Assembly (NCBI RefSeq): GCF_024807615.1
Contig: NZ_JANUCJ010000001.1
Location: 372,001 to 436,000, forward strand
DNA length: 64,000 nt
Source: Tsukamurella ocularis
GTDB lineage: Bacteria; Actinomycetota; Actinomycetes; Mycobacteriales; Mycobacteriaceae
Direction of reading: 5' to 3'
Shown here piece by piece: positions 38,127 to 48,030 of this stretch. The first letter of the stretch is position 1. Each line of letters opens with the position of its first letter. The notes below the pieces were generated by a model that had not been told where the DNA came from, did no database searches, and saw nothing but the letters and a program-made list of their open reading frames with translations. The translations under genes were made by a program, and so were the position numbers.

Positions 38127-39019
38127 CCGAGACGTCCACCGCGCCGCACCGCCCCGTCGGGGTCATGATCCTGCCGTCGATGCTGACGGTGGCCGCGCTG
38201 TGCGCGGGCCTGACGGGCGTGCGGTTCTCGGCGGACGGCAAGGTCGACCTGGCGATCATGCTGGTCGTCATCGCCGCGATCCTCGACGGCCTCGACGGCC
38301 GCGTCGCGCGGCTCCTCGGCGCCTCCACCCGGATCGGCGCCGAGCTGGACTCCCTCGCGGACGCCATCAACTTCGGCGTCACGCCCGCGCTGATCCTGTA
38401 CTTCGTGTGCTTCCCCGGATCGCCCGCCGGATGGATCGTCGCGCTGCTCTACGTCGTCGCGATGGTGCTGCGGTTGGCCCGGTTCAACACCCTCGCCGCC
38501 GACCCGACCGCGCCCGCGTACACGAAGGACTTCTTCGTCGGCGTGCCAGCGCCCGCCGGCGCTCTGCTGGTCCTGGCCCCGCTGGCCGCCCGGCAGGAGT
38601 GGGGCGAAGGCTGGTGGGTCAGCACCCCGCTCGTCGCAGCATGGACGCTGTTCGTCGCCGCGCTCACCGTCTCCCGCATCCCCACCTCCAGCTTCAAGAC
38701 GATGACCGTGCAGCCCGCGAAGGCCGCCGGCGTCCTGGTGGCCGTCGCGGGCCTTGCGGCGCTGATGCTCACCTATCCGTACATCGCGCTGCTCCTGGTG
38801 ATCGCGCTGTACCTGCTGCACATCCCCTTCGCATGGCGGTCCAAGCGCTGGGTCACCGCCCGGCCCGAGGCCTGGGACAACAAGCCCGCCGAGCGCCGGC
38901 AGATGCGGCGCGAGCAGCGCCGGGCGGTACGTCCGAACCGTCGCGCCGCCACCGTCGGCCGCGGTCCGCGACGGTCCACCGCCCGCCTGGGCCTGCGCCG
39001 CCCGACCCGCGAGGACTGA
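38123..39019 (+). CDS. pssA: CDP-diacylglycerol-serine O-phosphatidyltransferase
   Basis: Protein of 298 aa, an integral membrane enzyme supplying phosphatidylserine to Psd. The CDP-alcohol phosphotransferase signature DGLDGRVARLLGASTRIGAELDSLAD has all the expected Asp, Gly and Arg positions. About seven hydrophobic segments follow. A strongly basic tail of about 55 aa (RRQMRREQRRAVRP and onward) ends the protein, presumably cytoplasmic. It is translationally coupled to psd. Confidence 0.95.
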   Translation: MTETSTAPHRPVGVMILPSMLTVAALCAGLTGVRFSADGKVDLAIMLVVIAAILDGLDGRVARLLGASTRIGAELDSLADAINFGVTPALILYFVCFPGSPAGWIVALLYVVAMVLRLARFNTLAADPTAPAYTKDFFVGVPAPAGALLVLAPLAARQEWGEGWWVSTPLVAAWTLFVAALTVSRIPTSSFKTMTVQPAKAAGVLVAVAGLAALMLTYPYIALLLVIALYLLHIPFAWRSKRWVTARPEAWDNKPAERRQMRREQRRAVRPNRRAATVGRGPRRSTARLGLRRPTRED

Positions 39020-39073
39020 GCCCGCGGCCGCTGCCTTCGCTGATCCCGCCGCCGTGCGGCGACGCGAACTAGG

Positions 39074-41302
39074 GTGGATCGCGTGTCGAACCTCTCGCTC
39101 ACCGTCCGCCTGCAGACCTCGGCCCTCGAGGCGCGACGGGGCATCGTCCGGATCCATCCCGAGGCCCTCGCAGCGCTCGGTCTGCGCGAGTGGGACGGGA
39201 TCGAGCTGCTCGGCGCGCGTCGCACCGCCGCGGTCGTCGCTGCCGCACCGGCGGGCAGCGCGCCCGGCGTTGCGCTGCTGGACGAGCTGACCATCACCAA
39301 CTGCGGCCTCCGCGAGGACGCGACCGTCGTGGTCACGCCCGCCACCGTCTACGGCGCGAAGCGGGTGCTGCTCCGCGGCAGCGGCCTCACCCGTACCGCA
39401 CTCGACGGCGCGGCCCTGCGGCAGGCACTGCTGGGCAAGGTGATGATGCCCGGCGACAGCGTCTCGCTACTTCCCCGCGACCTGGGGCCTGGCACGTCGA
39501 CCGCGGAGGCGGTGCAGCAGCTGTCGCGGCTCGTCGGTATCACCTGGACGAACGAGCTGCTCACCGTGGTCTCCGTCGACCCGTCGCCGGGGCCGGTGTC
39601 GATCCAGCCGAACTCCGCGGTGCTGTGGGCCGACGACGACGGCGCCGCCGTCCCCGCCTCGGCTGCGAGACCCGTCTCTGCCCCGGACGTCGTGACGTTC
39701 ACCGAAGAGGTGCCCGACGTCGAGACACCGCCCGTCCGCCTGTCCGCGGACCTGGTCGGCGCGGACGGTGCAGTCCGCCGCCTCACCGAGTGGCTCTCCC
39801 TGGCGCTCGACGAGCCGGAGCTGCTGGAGAAGCTGGGTGCGCCCGCGCGGCTCGGCGTACTTATCACCGGACCCACGGGCGGCGGCAAGGCCACCGTGGC
39901 CCGGTCTGTCGTGGCGCCACGGCCGCTCGTCGAGCTCGACGGCGCACTAACCGGCGCCCTGGAGCCGCAGGCGCGGCTGGAGCGAGTGCGCTCCGCGGTC
40001 GCGCGCGTCCGCGAAGCGGTCGCCGGCTCGGGTGCGGCGTTGCTGGTCCGCGATGTGGAAGCGCTGCTGCCCGCGACCCGCGAGCCCGTCTCGACGATGA
40101 TTCTCGACGAGCTGCGCCGCGCCGTCGCGACGCCGCGGGTCGCGCTGCTCGCGACGACATCGGCACCGGGCGAACTGGACTCGCGGCTCCGCGAACCCGA
40201 CCTCGCCGAGCGGACGGTCGCCGTCGACCTGCCGGACGCGAAACAGCGGGAGCAGCTGCTGGACCTACTGCTGCGGGACGCGCCGACCCTGGACCTGGAC
40301 CTGCACGAGGTCGCGCTGCGGGCACCGGGCTTCGTCGCCGCCGATCTCGCAGCGCTGTGCCGGGAGGGCGCGCTCCGCGCCGCGGCGCGGGTGGTGGGCA
40401 CCGACGAGCGGATCGCCATCACCCAGCCCGACCTGATCGGGGCGCTCGGAGTGATCCGGCCGGTTTCGCGATCGGCCACCGAGGAGGTGTCGGTCGGATC
40501 GATCACGCTCGACGACGTGGGCGACATGGTCGAGACGAAACAGGCCCTCACCGAGACGGTGCTGTGGCCGTTGCGCCACCCGGACACCTTCGCGCGGCTG
40601 GGCGTGGAGCCGCCGCGCGGGGTGCTGCTCTACGGCCCGCCCGGCTGCGGCAAGACCTTCGTGGTCCGCGCGCTCGCCGCGTCGGGCCAACTGTCGGTGC
40701 ACGCGGTCAAGGGCGCCGAGCTGATGAACAAATGGGTCGGCGAGTCGGAGAAGGCCGTCCGGGACCTCTTCGCCCGGGCGCGGGGCAGCGCGCCGTCGCT
40801 GATCTTCCTCGACGAGGTAGACGCCCTCGCGCCGCGGCGCGGACAGTCGTCGGATTCGGGGGTGGGCGACAAGGTGGTCGCCGCGCTGCTCACCGAGCTC
40901 GACGGCGCCGAGCCCCTACGCGACGTGGTGGTCCTGGGCGCGACGAACCGCCCCGACCTCGTCGATCCCGCGCTGCTGCGTCCGGGCCGGTTGGAGCGGC
41001 TGATCTTCGTGCCGCCGCCGGACGCCGACGCCCGCGTGGAGATCCTCAAGACCAGCTCGCGGTCCATCCCGCTGGCCGGCGACGTGGATCTCCCGGCGCT
41101 GGCTGAGCAATTGGAGGGCTACTCCGCCGCCGACTGCAGCGCCCTGCTGCGCGAGGCCGCACTCACCGCGATGCGGCGCGACATGGATGCGGCCACCGTG
41201 ACCGCGGCGGACGTGGAGGCCGCGCGGCTGGCGGTCCGGCCGTCGCTGGACCCCGTCCAGGTCGCGGACCTGCAGGCGTACGCGGACCGTCGGGCGACGT
41301 AG
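39074..41302 (+). CDS. CDC48/VCP-like AAA ATPase
   Basis: Protein of 742 aa with an N-terminal double-psi-barrel-like substrate domain (about 1-190), a first AAA domain with an altered Walker A (TGPTGGGKAT), and a second canonical AAA domain: GPPGCGKT, SLIFLDEVDALAPRRG, ATNRPDLVDPALLRPGRLERL. It resembles Rv0435c of M. tuberculosis, also next to pssA, in my memory. Likely an unfoldase or remodelling factor; targets unknown. The start is GTG 39074 or the in-frame GTG 39083. Confidence 0.92.
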   Translation: MDRVSNLSLTVRLQTSALEARRGIVRIHPEALAALGLREWDGIELLGARRTAAVVAAAPAGSAPGVALLDELTITNCGLREDATVVVTPATVYGAKRVLLRGSGLTRTALDGAALRQALLGKVMMPGDSVSLLPRDLGPGTSTAEAVQQLSRLVGITWTNELLTVVSVDPSPGPVSIQPNSAVLWADDDGAAVPASAARPVSAPDVVTFTEEVPDVETPPVRLSADLVGADGAVRRLTEWLSLALDEPELLEKLGAPARLGVLITGPTGGGKATVARSVVAPRPLVELDGALTGALEPQARLERVRSAVARVREAVAGSGAALLVRDVEALLPATREPVSTMILDELRRAVATPRVALLATTSAPGELDSRLREPDLAERTVAVDLPDAKQREQLLDLLLRDAPTLDLDLHEVALRAPGFVAADLAALCREGALRAAARVVGTDERIAITQPDLIGALGVIRPVSRSATEEVSVGSITLDDVGDMVETKQALTETVLWPLRHPDTFARLGVEPPRGVLLYGPPGCGKTFVVRALAASGQLSVHAVKGAELMNKWVGESEKAVRDLFARARGSAPSLIFLDEVDALAPRRGQSSDSGVGDKVVAALLTELDGAEPLRDVVVLGATNRPDLVDPALLRPGRLERLIFVPPPDADARVEILKTSSRSIPLAGDVDLPALAEQLEGYSAADCSALLREAALTAMRRDMDAATVTAADVEAARLAVRPSLDPVQVADLQAYADRRAT

Positions 41303-41304
41303 AG

Positions 41305-41754
41305 CTAGACCTTGCTGACCGAGTAGAAGACGGCGTTGGGGACGGCGCCGGCCTGCACGGAGCTGACAGTGACGACGTAGCCCTTGCCGGAGAACTGCGC
41401 GGACCGGGTGGCGTTGTCGGGTGTGCCGGCACCGGCGCCGAGCGCGAGGTAGCCGGCGTCGGTGAGCTTGCGCGTCGCGGCGTCGTAGCCGCCGTCGCCG
41501 GCCTGCACCGTCACGTTGTACACCGTGACGCCGCCCTGCTGCCGCTCCCCGGCGTCGATGAGATTGCCGTCGACGATCGGCACCTCGGCCTTGGGGAAGG
41601 ACGCGGGCAGGGTGACGGTGGCAGCGGGGGTGTCCTTCGTCTCGTCCCCACAGCCGGCGGCCCCGAGGAGCAGCGCCGCCGCGGTCAGGGCGCCGAAGAC
41701 GCCGCGCGCGAGCCGCGCCTTCGAAGTGGTCGGACGATCCGTCGACTGGTCCAT
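41305..41754 (-). CDS. Small lipoprotein of unknown function
   Basis: Protein of 149 aa with a long N-region, a hydrophobic segment (FGALTAAALLLGAAGC) ending in a lipobox, and a small exported domain (VPIVDGNLIDAGERQQGG, LTDAGYLALGAG, and a final VPNAVFYSVSKV). I do not recognise the family. The ATG start follows GGGAGC. It is divergent from the mrp operon and convergent with the ATPase gene, only 2 bp from its stop. Confidence 0.75.
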   Translation of the reverse strand: MDQSTDRPTTSKARLARGVFGALTAAALLLGAAGCGDETKDTPAATVTLPASFPKAEVPIVDGNLIDAGERQQGGVTVYNVTVQAGDGGYDAATRKLTDAGYLALGAGAGTPDNATRSAQFSGKGYVVTVSSVQAGAVPNAVFYSVSKV

Positions 41755-41819
41755 GCAGCTCCCGACATGCCTACCGGTAGAATTCGAAAGGAACGACACC
41801 CCGCTCACAAAAGGACGGA

Positions 41820-44723
41820 GTGCCCTTGCTTGTCATCCTTGTCTGTTTGTCACTGGCGACCTTAGCCCCACCCATCGTGGTCGGTCGCTTCGGCGCGCGC
41901 GGATTCCTGGCGCTCGCCCTGGCCCCCGCCGCGGCCCTGGTCTGGATCATCACCGTCTGGCCCGTCTCCGGCGAGCCCGACCGCACGGAGTCCCTGCAGT
42001 GGGTCCCGGCGCTGAACATGAACGTCGACCTGAGGCTCACGCCGCTCGCCGCAGTCATGTCCGTCCTCGTGCTCGGTATCGGCGCGGTCATCCTCGTCTA
42101 CTGCGCGGGCTACTTCACGGGCGTCACCAACACCCGCAAGCTGCCCACCTTCGCCGCCGAACTGGTCGCCTTCATGGCCGTCATGTTCGGCCTCGTGGTC
42201 AGCGACAACATGCTGGTCATGTACGTCTTCTGGGAGCTCACCTCGGTGCTGAGCTTCCTCCTCGTCGGCTACTACGCCGAGCGCGCCACCAGCCGTCGCG
42301 CCGCCACCCAGGCGCTGCTCGTCACGACGCTCGGCGGGCTGGCGATGCTGGTCGGCATCATCGAGCTCGGCGAGCACTACGGCACCTACCTGTTCTCCGA
42401 GGTGATCGCACGCGCCGTCGGCGACCCGTCGACGATCTCCCTCGGCGTCGAGGTGGGCGTCGTGCTCATCCTGGTCGGCGCGATCAGCAAGTCGGCGATC
42501 GTGCCCTTCCACTTCTGGCTGCCCGGCGCCATGGCGGCGCCGACGCCCGTCTCCGGCTACCTGCACGCCGCCGCGATGGTGAAGGCCGGCGTCTTCCTCG
42601 TCGCACTGCTCGCGCCCGCGTTCGCGCACCTCACGTCGTGGCGGGTGATCGTGCTCGGCCTCGGCATCCTCACGATGATCCTGGCCGGCTGGCGCGCTCT
42701 GCGGGAGTTCGACCTCAAGCTGATCCTGGCCTTCGGCACGGTGAGCCAGCTCGGCATGCTCATGGTGCTCGTCGGCACCGGCGAGCGGAACGTCGCGCTC
42801 GCAGGCATGACGATGCTCACCGCGCACGCCCTGTTCAAGGCCACACTGTTCATGGTCGTCGGCATCATCGACCACGCCACCGGCACGCGCGACATTCGGC
42901 GCCTTGCCCGGCTCGGCGACCGGCAGAAGGTGCTCGCGGTGATCGCCGCGCTGGCCGCCGCGTCGATGGCGGGCATCCCGCCGTTGTACGGCTTCGTCGG
43001 CAAGGAGGCCGCGCTCGAGACGATGCTGCACGCCTCGCTGCCGTCGCCGCTCCCGCTCACCCTGCTGGTGGGCATGTGCGCCGGCTCGGCGCTGACGGTG
43101 GCCTACAGCATCCGCTTCCTCTGGGGCGCGTTCGGCCGCAAAGGACAGGCCAGGCCGACGAGTGCCGTCGAGAACATGCACGCGATCAGCCCCCTCTTCC
43201 TGGCCGGCCCCGCGCTGCTCGCCGTGCTCAGCCTGATCGACGGGATCTTCTCGCCCTGGCTCGACCACGTGCTCGCCGAGTACCCCGACCAGTCCTTCCC
43301 GCCCGCGGACGACCCCTACCACCTCGCCCTGTGGCACGGCTTCACGCTGCCGCTGCTCCTGACAGCGCTCATCATCGCGACGGGCATCGTCATCGTGCAG
43401 CCGCACAGCCCGTTCTCACGGCTGCGCCAGCGCAACAGCGTCCTCCTCGGCAACGCGGACCGGCTCTACGACGCCACGCTCCGCGGCGCCGACGTGCTGT
43501 CGCTGCGCATGACACAGAGCACGCAGCGCGGTTCGCTGCCGCTCACCCAGGGCACGATCCTGCTCACGCTGGTGCTGCTGCCGATCCTGGTCCTGGCCTT
43601 CGGCACCCGCGCGCGAGCCGACATGCGGATCGAGGCCTCGCCGCTGTTCCTCGCGATCTCGCTGCTCATGTGCGCCGCCGCGCTCACCGCGGTCCTCCTG
43701 CGGAACCGCCTGGCGACGGTGCTCGTCGTCGGCGTCACCGGCTACGGCACGGGCGTGATCTTCGCGATCTACGGCGCGCCCGACCTGGCGCTCACCCAGT
43801 TCCTGGTCGAGACGCTGACCCTCGTGATCTTCGTGCTGGTGCTGCGCAAGCTGCCCGCCGAGGCGCCGATCACCGGCAGCCGTCCCTCGCGGGTGGCACG
43901 CGCACTGCTCGGCGTCGCCGTGGCGGCGACGGTGGTCGTGGTGGCGATCGCGGCGCGCGCCGCGCGGGTCGCCGCCCCCGTCGCGGACCGGTTACCGGAG
44001 CAGGCGTACAAGTTCGGCTACGGCCACAACACGGTCAACGTGATCCTGGTCGACATCCGCGCCTGGGACACCTTCGGCGAGATCTCGGTGTTGCTGGTGG
44101 CGGCCACGGGCGTCGCCTCGCTGGTCTTCCGCAACCGCCGCTTCGGCTCGGCGCCGCGGGTCAGCGCGGAGGCCGCGGCGGCGGCCGCCGCCGCGCCCGG
44201 CACCACATGGCTGCGGGGCAGCGCGCTCCGCGATCCGCGGCACCGCTCGCTGGTCCTGGAGATCACCTCCCGCATGGCCTTCCCCACGATCATGGTGGTC
44301 TCGGTCTACTTCTTCTTCGCCGGCCACAACGCGCCGGGCGGCGGCTTCGCCGGCGGCCTCACCGCCGGCCTCGCCCTGGTGCTGCGCTACCTCGCGGGCG
44401 GCCGGTACGAGATCGGCGAGGCCCTCCCGCTCGACGCGGGCCGGATCCTCGGCACGGGCCTGTTGCTTGCGGCGGGCGGCACCATCGTCTCGCTGCTCGC
44501 GGGAGCGCCGGCCATGTCGTCCGTCGCCTTCGAGTTCACGCTGCCCGTCTTCGGCGCCGTCAAGGTGGTGACTGCGCTGATCTTCGACGCCGGCGTGTAC
44601 CTCATCGTCGTGGGCCTGGTGCTCGACGTCCTACGCAGTCTGGGAGCACGACTCGACCTGGAGGGATCCCCCGCAGACATGACCTCGCCCCTGCCCGTCC
44701 AGACGGGGGGTGGCGCGCGATGA
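41820..44723 (+). CDS. mrpA: Mrp antiporter subunit A fused to subunit B
   Basis: Protein of 967 aa, the largest subunit of the multisubunit Na+(K+)/H+ antiporter, related to complex I NuoL. The antiporter core has the conserved Lys and Glu helices (FVGKEAALETML, WELTSVLSFLLVGYYAERATSRRAATQALLVTTLGG). The last 170 or so residues (SLVLEITSRMAFPTIMVVSVYFFFAGHNAPGGGFAGG) match MrpB, so A and B are one polypeptide, as often in actinobacteria. The GTG start follows AAAGGACG. It drives Na+ efflux and pH homeostasis with the five genes downstream. Confidence 0.95.
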   Translation: MPLLVILVCLSLATLAPPIVVGRFGARGFLALALAPAAALVWIITVWPVSGEPDRTESLQWVPALNMNVDLRLTPLAAVMSVLVLGIGAVILVYCAGYFTGVTNTRKLPTFAAELVAFMAVMFGLVVSDNMLVMYVFWELTSVLSFLLVGYYAERATSRRAATQALLVTTLGGLAMLVGIIELGEHYGTYLFSEVIARAVGDPSTISLGVEVGVVLILVGAISKSAIVPFHFWLPGAMAAPTPVSGYLHAAAMVKAGVFLVALLAPAFAHLTSWRVIVLGLGILTMILAGWRALREFDLKLILAFGTVSQLGMLMVLVGTGERNVALAGMTMLTAHALFKATLFMVVGIIDHATGTRDIRRLARLGDRQKVLAVIAALAAASMAGIPPLYGFVGKEAALETMLHASLPSPLPLTLLVGMCAGSALTVAYSIRFLWGAFGRKGQARPTSAVENMHAISPLFLAGPALLAVLSLIDGIFSPWLDHVLAEYPDQSFPPADDPYHLALWHGFTLPLLLTALIIATGIVIVQPHSPFSRLRQRNSVLLGNADRLYDATLRGADVLSLRMTQSTQRGSLPLTQGTILLTLVLLPILVLAFGTRARADMRIEASPLFLAISLLMCAAALTAVLLRNRLATVLVVGVTGYGTGVIFAIYGAPDLALTQFLVETLTLVIFVLVLRKLPAEAPITGSRPSRVARALLGVAVAATVVVVAIAARAARVAAPVADRLPEQAYKFGYGHNTVNVILVDIRAWDTFGEISVLLVAATGVASLVFRNRRFGSAPRVSAEAAAAAAAAPGTTWLRGSALRDPRHRSLVLEITSRMAFPTIMVVSVYFFFAGHNAPGGGFAGGLTAGLALVLRYLAGGRYEIGEALPLDAGRILGTGLLLAAGGTIVSLLAGAPAMSSVAFEFTLPVFGAVKVVTALIFDAGVYLIVVGLVLDVLRSLGARLDLEGSPADMTSPLPVQTGGGAR

Positions 44724-45310
44724 TCGTCGATATCGGTCTGTTCGCCGCGATCGCCGTTATGGTCGCCACCGGCGTGTACCTGCTCCTGGACCGCAGCCTC
44801 ACCCGCATGCTGATGGGCATCATCCTGTTCGGCAACGCGGTGAATCTGCTGATCCTTGCGCTGTCCTCCCCGCCCGGGAACCCGCCCATCGTCGGGTACT
44901 TCTCGGAGGGTCGTCTGACGGAGGCCGATCCGCTGGCGCAAGCCATGATCCTCACCGCCATCGTCATCACGATGGGCATGGCGGCGTTCATCCTCGCGCT
45001 GGCGTACCGCTCCTTCACCATCAACACCGACGACGAGGTCGATGACGACCCCGAGGACACCAGGGTCCTCGAGCGCGATGTCGACGTCGCGGCCGACGAT
45101 CCCGACTACGACGCCTCGGACGATCCGATCACCGGCGCACCGTCGGCCCTGGGTGACGCCTATGGTCCCGACGGTGAGCTGCTCTCCGCGGAGGAGCTCA
45201 AGCGGGCCCGCGTCGACGTCGTCGACACCGGGGCTCTGCCGCTGCCCAGCGTGCCGCGCGAGCGGCAACTCCCGCCGGGCGAGAAGAGCGAGCGGGAGGA
45301 CGAGCGATGA
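44720..45310 (+). CDS. mrpC: Mrp antiporter subunit C with acidic tail
   Basis: Protein of 196 aa. The first 110 or so residues are a NuoK-like MrpC (YLLLDRSLTRMLMGIILFGNAVNLLIL, DPLAQAMILTAIVITMGMAAFILAL). A further 85 aa form an Asp/Glu-rich hydrophilic tail (DDEVDDDPEDTR, then REREDER-like end) not part of the usual subunit. Both ends overlap neighbouring genes by ATGA. Confidence 0.93.
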   Translation: MIVDIGLFAAIAVMVATGVYLLLDRSLTRMLMGIILFGNAVNLLILALSSPPGNPPIVGYFSEGRLTEADPLAQAMILTAIVITMGMAAFILALAYRSFTINTDDEVDDDPEDTRVLERDVDVAADDPDYDASDDPITGAPSALGDAYGPDGELLSAEELKRARVDVVDTGALPLPSVPRERQLPPGEKSEREDER

Positions 45311-47019
45311 CCGAATCGATGATGCTCGCCCTCATCCCCCTACCCACTGTGCTGCCGATCGTCGCGGCCGCGATCACCATGGTGATGGGCCGGCACCCGC
45401 GACTGCAGCGCCTGATCTCGCTGGTCTCCCTCGTGGCGATCGTCGCGGTCGCGGCGCTGATGCTCTACTACACCGACCGGCACGGCACCGTCGCGCTGCA
45501 CGTCGGCGGCTGGGGCGACCGCGATGGCAAGGGCGGGCCGCTCGGCATCACCCTCGTCGCCGACCAGCTCGCGGCACTCATGGTGCTCGTCTCCGCGATC
45601 GTGCTGCTGGGGGTGCTCGTCTACTCGGTAGGCCAGGGTATCCGCGACGGCGATGAGCACCAACCGGTCTCGATCTTCTACCCCACCTACCTCATCCTCG
45701 CGGCGGGCGTCTGCAACGCCTTCCTGGCAGGCGACCTGTTCAACCTGTTCGTCTCCTTCGAGATGCTGCTCGCCGCATCGTTCGTGCTCCTGACGGTCGG
45801 CGGCAGCGCCGACCGGATCCGGGCGGGCGTCTCGTACGTGATGGTCTCGATGGTCTCGTCGGTGATCTTCCTCCTCGGCATCGGCTACGCCTACTTCGCT
45901 ACGGGCACGCTGAATCTCGCGGACATGGCGATCAAGCTGCAGGACCTGCCGTCGGGCACCACGACCACGCTGTTCGCGGTGCTGCTCGTGGCCTTCGGCA
46001 TCAAGGCGGCGGTGTTCCCGCTGTCGACGTGGCTGCCGGACTCCTATCCGACGGCGCCCGCACCGGTCACCGCGGTCTTCGCGGGCCTGCTGACCAAGGT
46101 CGGCGTGTACGCGATCATCCGCGCACACACGCTGCTGTTTCCGGGCGGCTCGCTCGACAACGTGCTGATGATCGCCGGCCTGCTCACCATGATCGTGGGC
46201 ATCCTCGGCGCGATCGCCCAGACCGACATCAAACGCCTGCTCTCGTTCACGCTGGTCAGCCACATCGGCTACATGATCTTCGGCATCGGCCTCTCCACCC
46301 CGCTGGGCCTGAGCTCGACGATCTACTACGTGGTGCACCACATCCTCGTGCAGACGACGCTGTTCCTCGTGGTGGGCCTCATCGAGCGGCAGGCGGGCGC
46401 GGCCTCGCTGCGCCGCCTCGGCGGGCTCGCCGCGGCGAGCCCGGTGCTCGCGATCCTGTTCTTCCTGCCGGCGCTCAATCTCGGTGGCATCCCGCCGTTC
46501 TCCGGCTTCGTCGGCAAGGTGGGCCTCGTCGAGGCCGGCGTGCGGCAGGGCTCGGTGCTGGCATGGGTTCTGGTCGCGGGCAGCGTGATCACCAGCCTGC
46601 TCACCCTGTACGCCGTGATCAGGGTGTGGACGAAGGCCTTCTGGCGCCCACGCTCCGACGCCCCCGAGGGGGAGCTGGCCGTCGCACACCCGGAGGCTCT
46701 GCTGGACGATGCCGACGTCATCGAGTTCGCCGACCGCGAGGACCCGGGCCGCATGCCGATGAGCATGGTCGCACCCGCCGCGGGCCTGCTCGGTGTCGGG
46801 CTGATCCTTGCGATCTTCGCGGGCCCGATGTTCGACGTGACCGACCGCGCCGCGGACCAGCTCATCGGACGGGCGGACTACGTCGAGGCCGTGCTCGGCC
46901 CGGAAGCCCTGCAGAAGCTCGCGATGCCCGACGGTACGCCCGCCTCCGCCGGATCGTACGAACCGCTGATCGTCGAACCCGCTCAACCGAAGACCCCGCA
47001 GGGAGGCGCACATGGCTAG
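45307..47019 (+). CDS. mrpD: Mrp antiporter subunit D
   Basis: Protein of 570 aa related to NuoM/NuoN. It carries the conserved glutamate helix (LFNLFVSFEMLLAASFVLLT) and lysine helices (GIKAAVFPLSTWLPDSYPTAPAPVTAVFAGLLTKVGVYAI, FVGKVGLVEAG). A C-terminal loop of about 60 aa before the last membrane segment is acidic. It is an essential proton-translocating subunit of the complex. Confidence 0.95.
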   Translation: MTESMMLALIPLPTVLPIVAAAITMVMGRHPRLQRLISLVSLVAIVAVAALMLYYTDRHGTVALHVGGWGDRDGKGGPLGITLVADQLAALMVLVSAIVLLGVLVYSVGQGIRDGDEHQPVSIFYPTYLILAAGVCNAFLAGDLFNLFVSFEMLLAASFVLLTVGGSADRIRAGVSYVMVSMVSSVIFLLGIGYAYFATGTLNLADMAIKLQDLPSGTTTTLFAVLLVAFGIKAAVFPLSTWLPDSYPTAPAPVTAVFAGLLTKVGVYAIIRAHTLLFPGGSLDNVLMIAGLLTMIVGILGAIAQTDIKRLLSFTLVSHIGYMIFGIGLSTPLGLSSTIYYVVHHILVQTTLFLVVGLIERQAGAASLRRLGGLAAASPVLAILFFLPALNLGGIPPFSGFVGKVGLVEAGVRQGSVLAWVLVAGSVITSLLTLYAVIRVWTKAFWRPRSDAPEGELAVAHPEALLDDADVIEFADREDPGRMPMSMVAPAAGLLGVGLILAIFAGPMFDVTDRAADQLIGRADYVEAVLGPEALQKLAMPDGTPASAGSYEPLIVEPAQPKTPQGGAHG

Positions 47020-47710
47020 GCGACTCGTGACGCGGATCCTGCCGGACTTGCGCGACGGCCGCGCAGTCGGAGTCAAGGTGGCGCAGCTGATCTGGCTCGA
47101 CGCGGTATGGGTGATGCTGTGGGGCAGCGTGACCTGGGGCAACATCGCCGGCGGCCTGCTGGTTGGCCTCGCGATCCTGCTGCTGCTCCCCCTGCCGCCG
47201 GTGCCGGTCGAGGGACGCGTGCACCTGGGCTCGCTGCTCAAACTGCTCGGCGTCTTCCTTGCGGAGATGTTCCGCTCGTCGATCGAGGTGGCCTGGCTGG
47301 CGATCCGCCCCGGCGGGATGCCGCTGAGCGCGGTGCTCCGCGCCAAGGTCTCGATCAAGTCCGATCTGGTGCTCACGCTGCTGGTCGATGTGATGAACCT
47401 GATCCCGGGCACGATGGTGCTCGAGATCGACACCAAGCGGCGCTTGCTGTACGTGCACGTGGTCGACGTGAGCAGCGAGAAGGCGGTGCGGCAGTTCTAC
47501 CGCAGCACCGCGCGTCTCGAGCGGCTGTTCACCAACGCCTTCGAGCGCGACAACGAGTGGCACGCCAGCCCGATGCACGGCATCGACGACGACGATTTCC
47601 ACCATGTCGCGCCGGGGCCCCGGGGATTGACTGGCGACGCACGCCGGATGGCGGCGCCCGAGATCGCCTACCGCAAGGCCCAGAACACCGAGGGAGGGGA
47701 GAGGCAGTGA
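47012..47710 (+). CDS. mrpE: Mrp antiporter subunit E
   Basis: Protein of 232 aa with two N-terminal membrane segments and the MrpE block (FLAEMFRSSIEVAWLAIRPG, DVMNLIPGTMVLEIDTKRRLLYVHVVD). It overlaps the mrpD end by 8 bp, and its own stop overlaps the mrpF GTG. The C-terminal 80 residues are soluble and more variable. Confidence 0.93.
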   Translation: MARRLVTRILPDLRDGRAVGVKVAQLIWLDAVWVMLWGSVTWGNIAGGLLVGLAILLLLPLPPVPVEGRVHLGSLLKLLGVFLAEMFRSSIEVAWLAIRPGGMPLSAVLRAKVSIKSDLVLTLLVDVMNLIPGTMVLEIDTKRRLLYVHVVDVSSEKAVRQFYRSTARLERLFTNAFERDNEWHASPMHGIDDDDFHHVAPGPRGLTGDARRMAAPEIAYRKAQNTEGGERQ

Positions 47711-48030
47711 CAGTCGTCTTCGTCACCACCGGCGTCGTCCTCATGGCCGCCGCCTTCCTGACTGCCTACCGGCTGCTGCGCGGCCCGAACACTCTGGACC
47801 GCGTCGTCGCCGTGGACGCGCTCATCGCGATCGCCGTCGGCGGGCTCGCGGTGTGGGCGGCGTACAGCCGCAACTCGTCGGTCATCCCTGGGATCGTCGC
47901 GCTCTCGCTCATCGGGTTCGTCGGCTCGGTCTCGGTGGTCCGGTTCCGCGTGCCCGACGATGCCGGGACGGCCCCGTCGCCGCCCGACGAGACGCCGGAC
48001 ATCGCGCCGCGGAACGGGGGCCTGCGATGA
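47707..48030 (+). CDS. mrpF: Mrp antiporter subunit F
   Basis: Protein of 107 aa with three membrane helices and the family core YRLLRGPNTLDRVVAVDAL. A short proline-rich tail follows. The GTG start overlaps the mrpE stop (GTGA), and the stop overlaps mrpG. Confidence 0.93.
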   Translation: MTVVFVTTGVVLMAAAFLTAYRLLRGPNTLDRVVAVDALIAIAVGGLAVWAAYSRNSSVIPGIVALSLIGFVGSVSVVRFRVPDDAGTAPSPPDETPDIAPRNGGLR

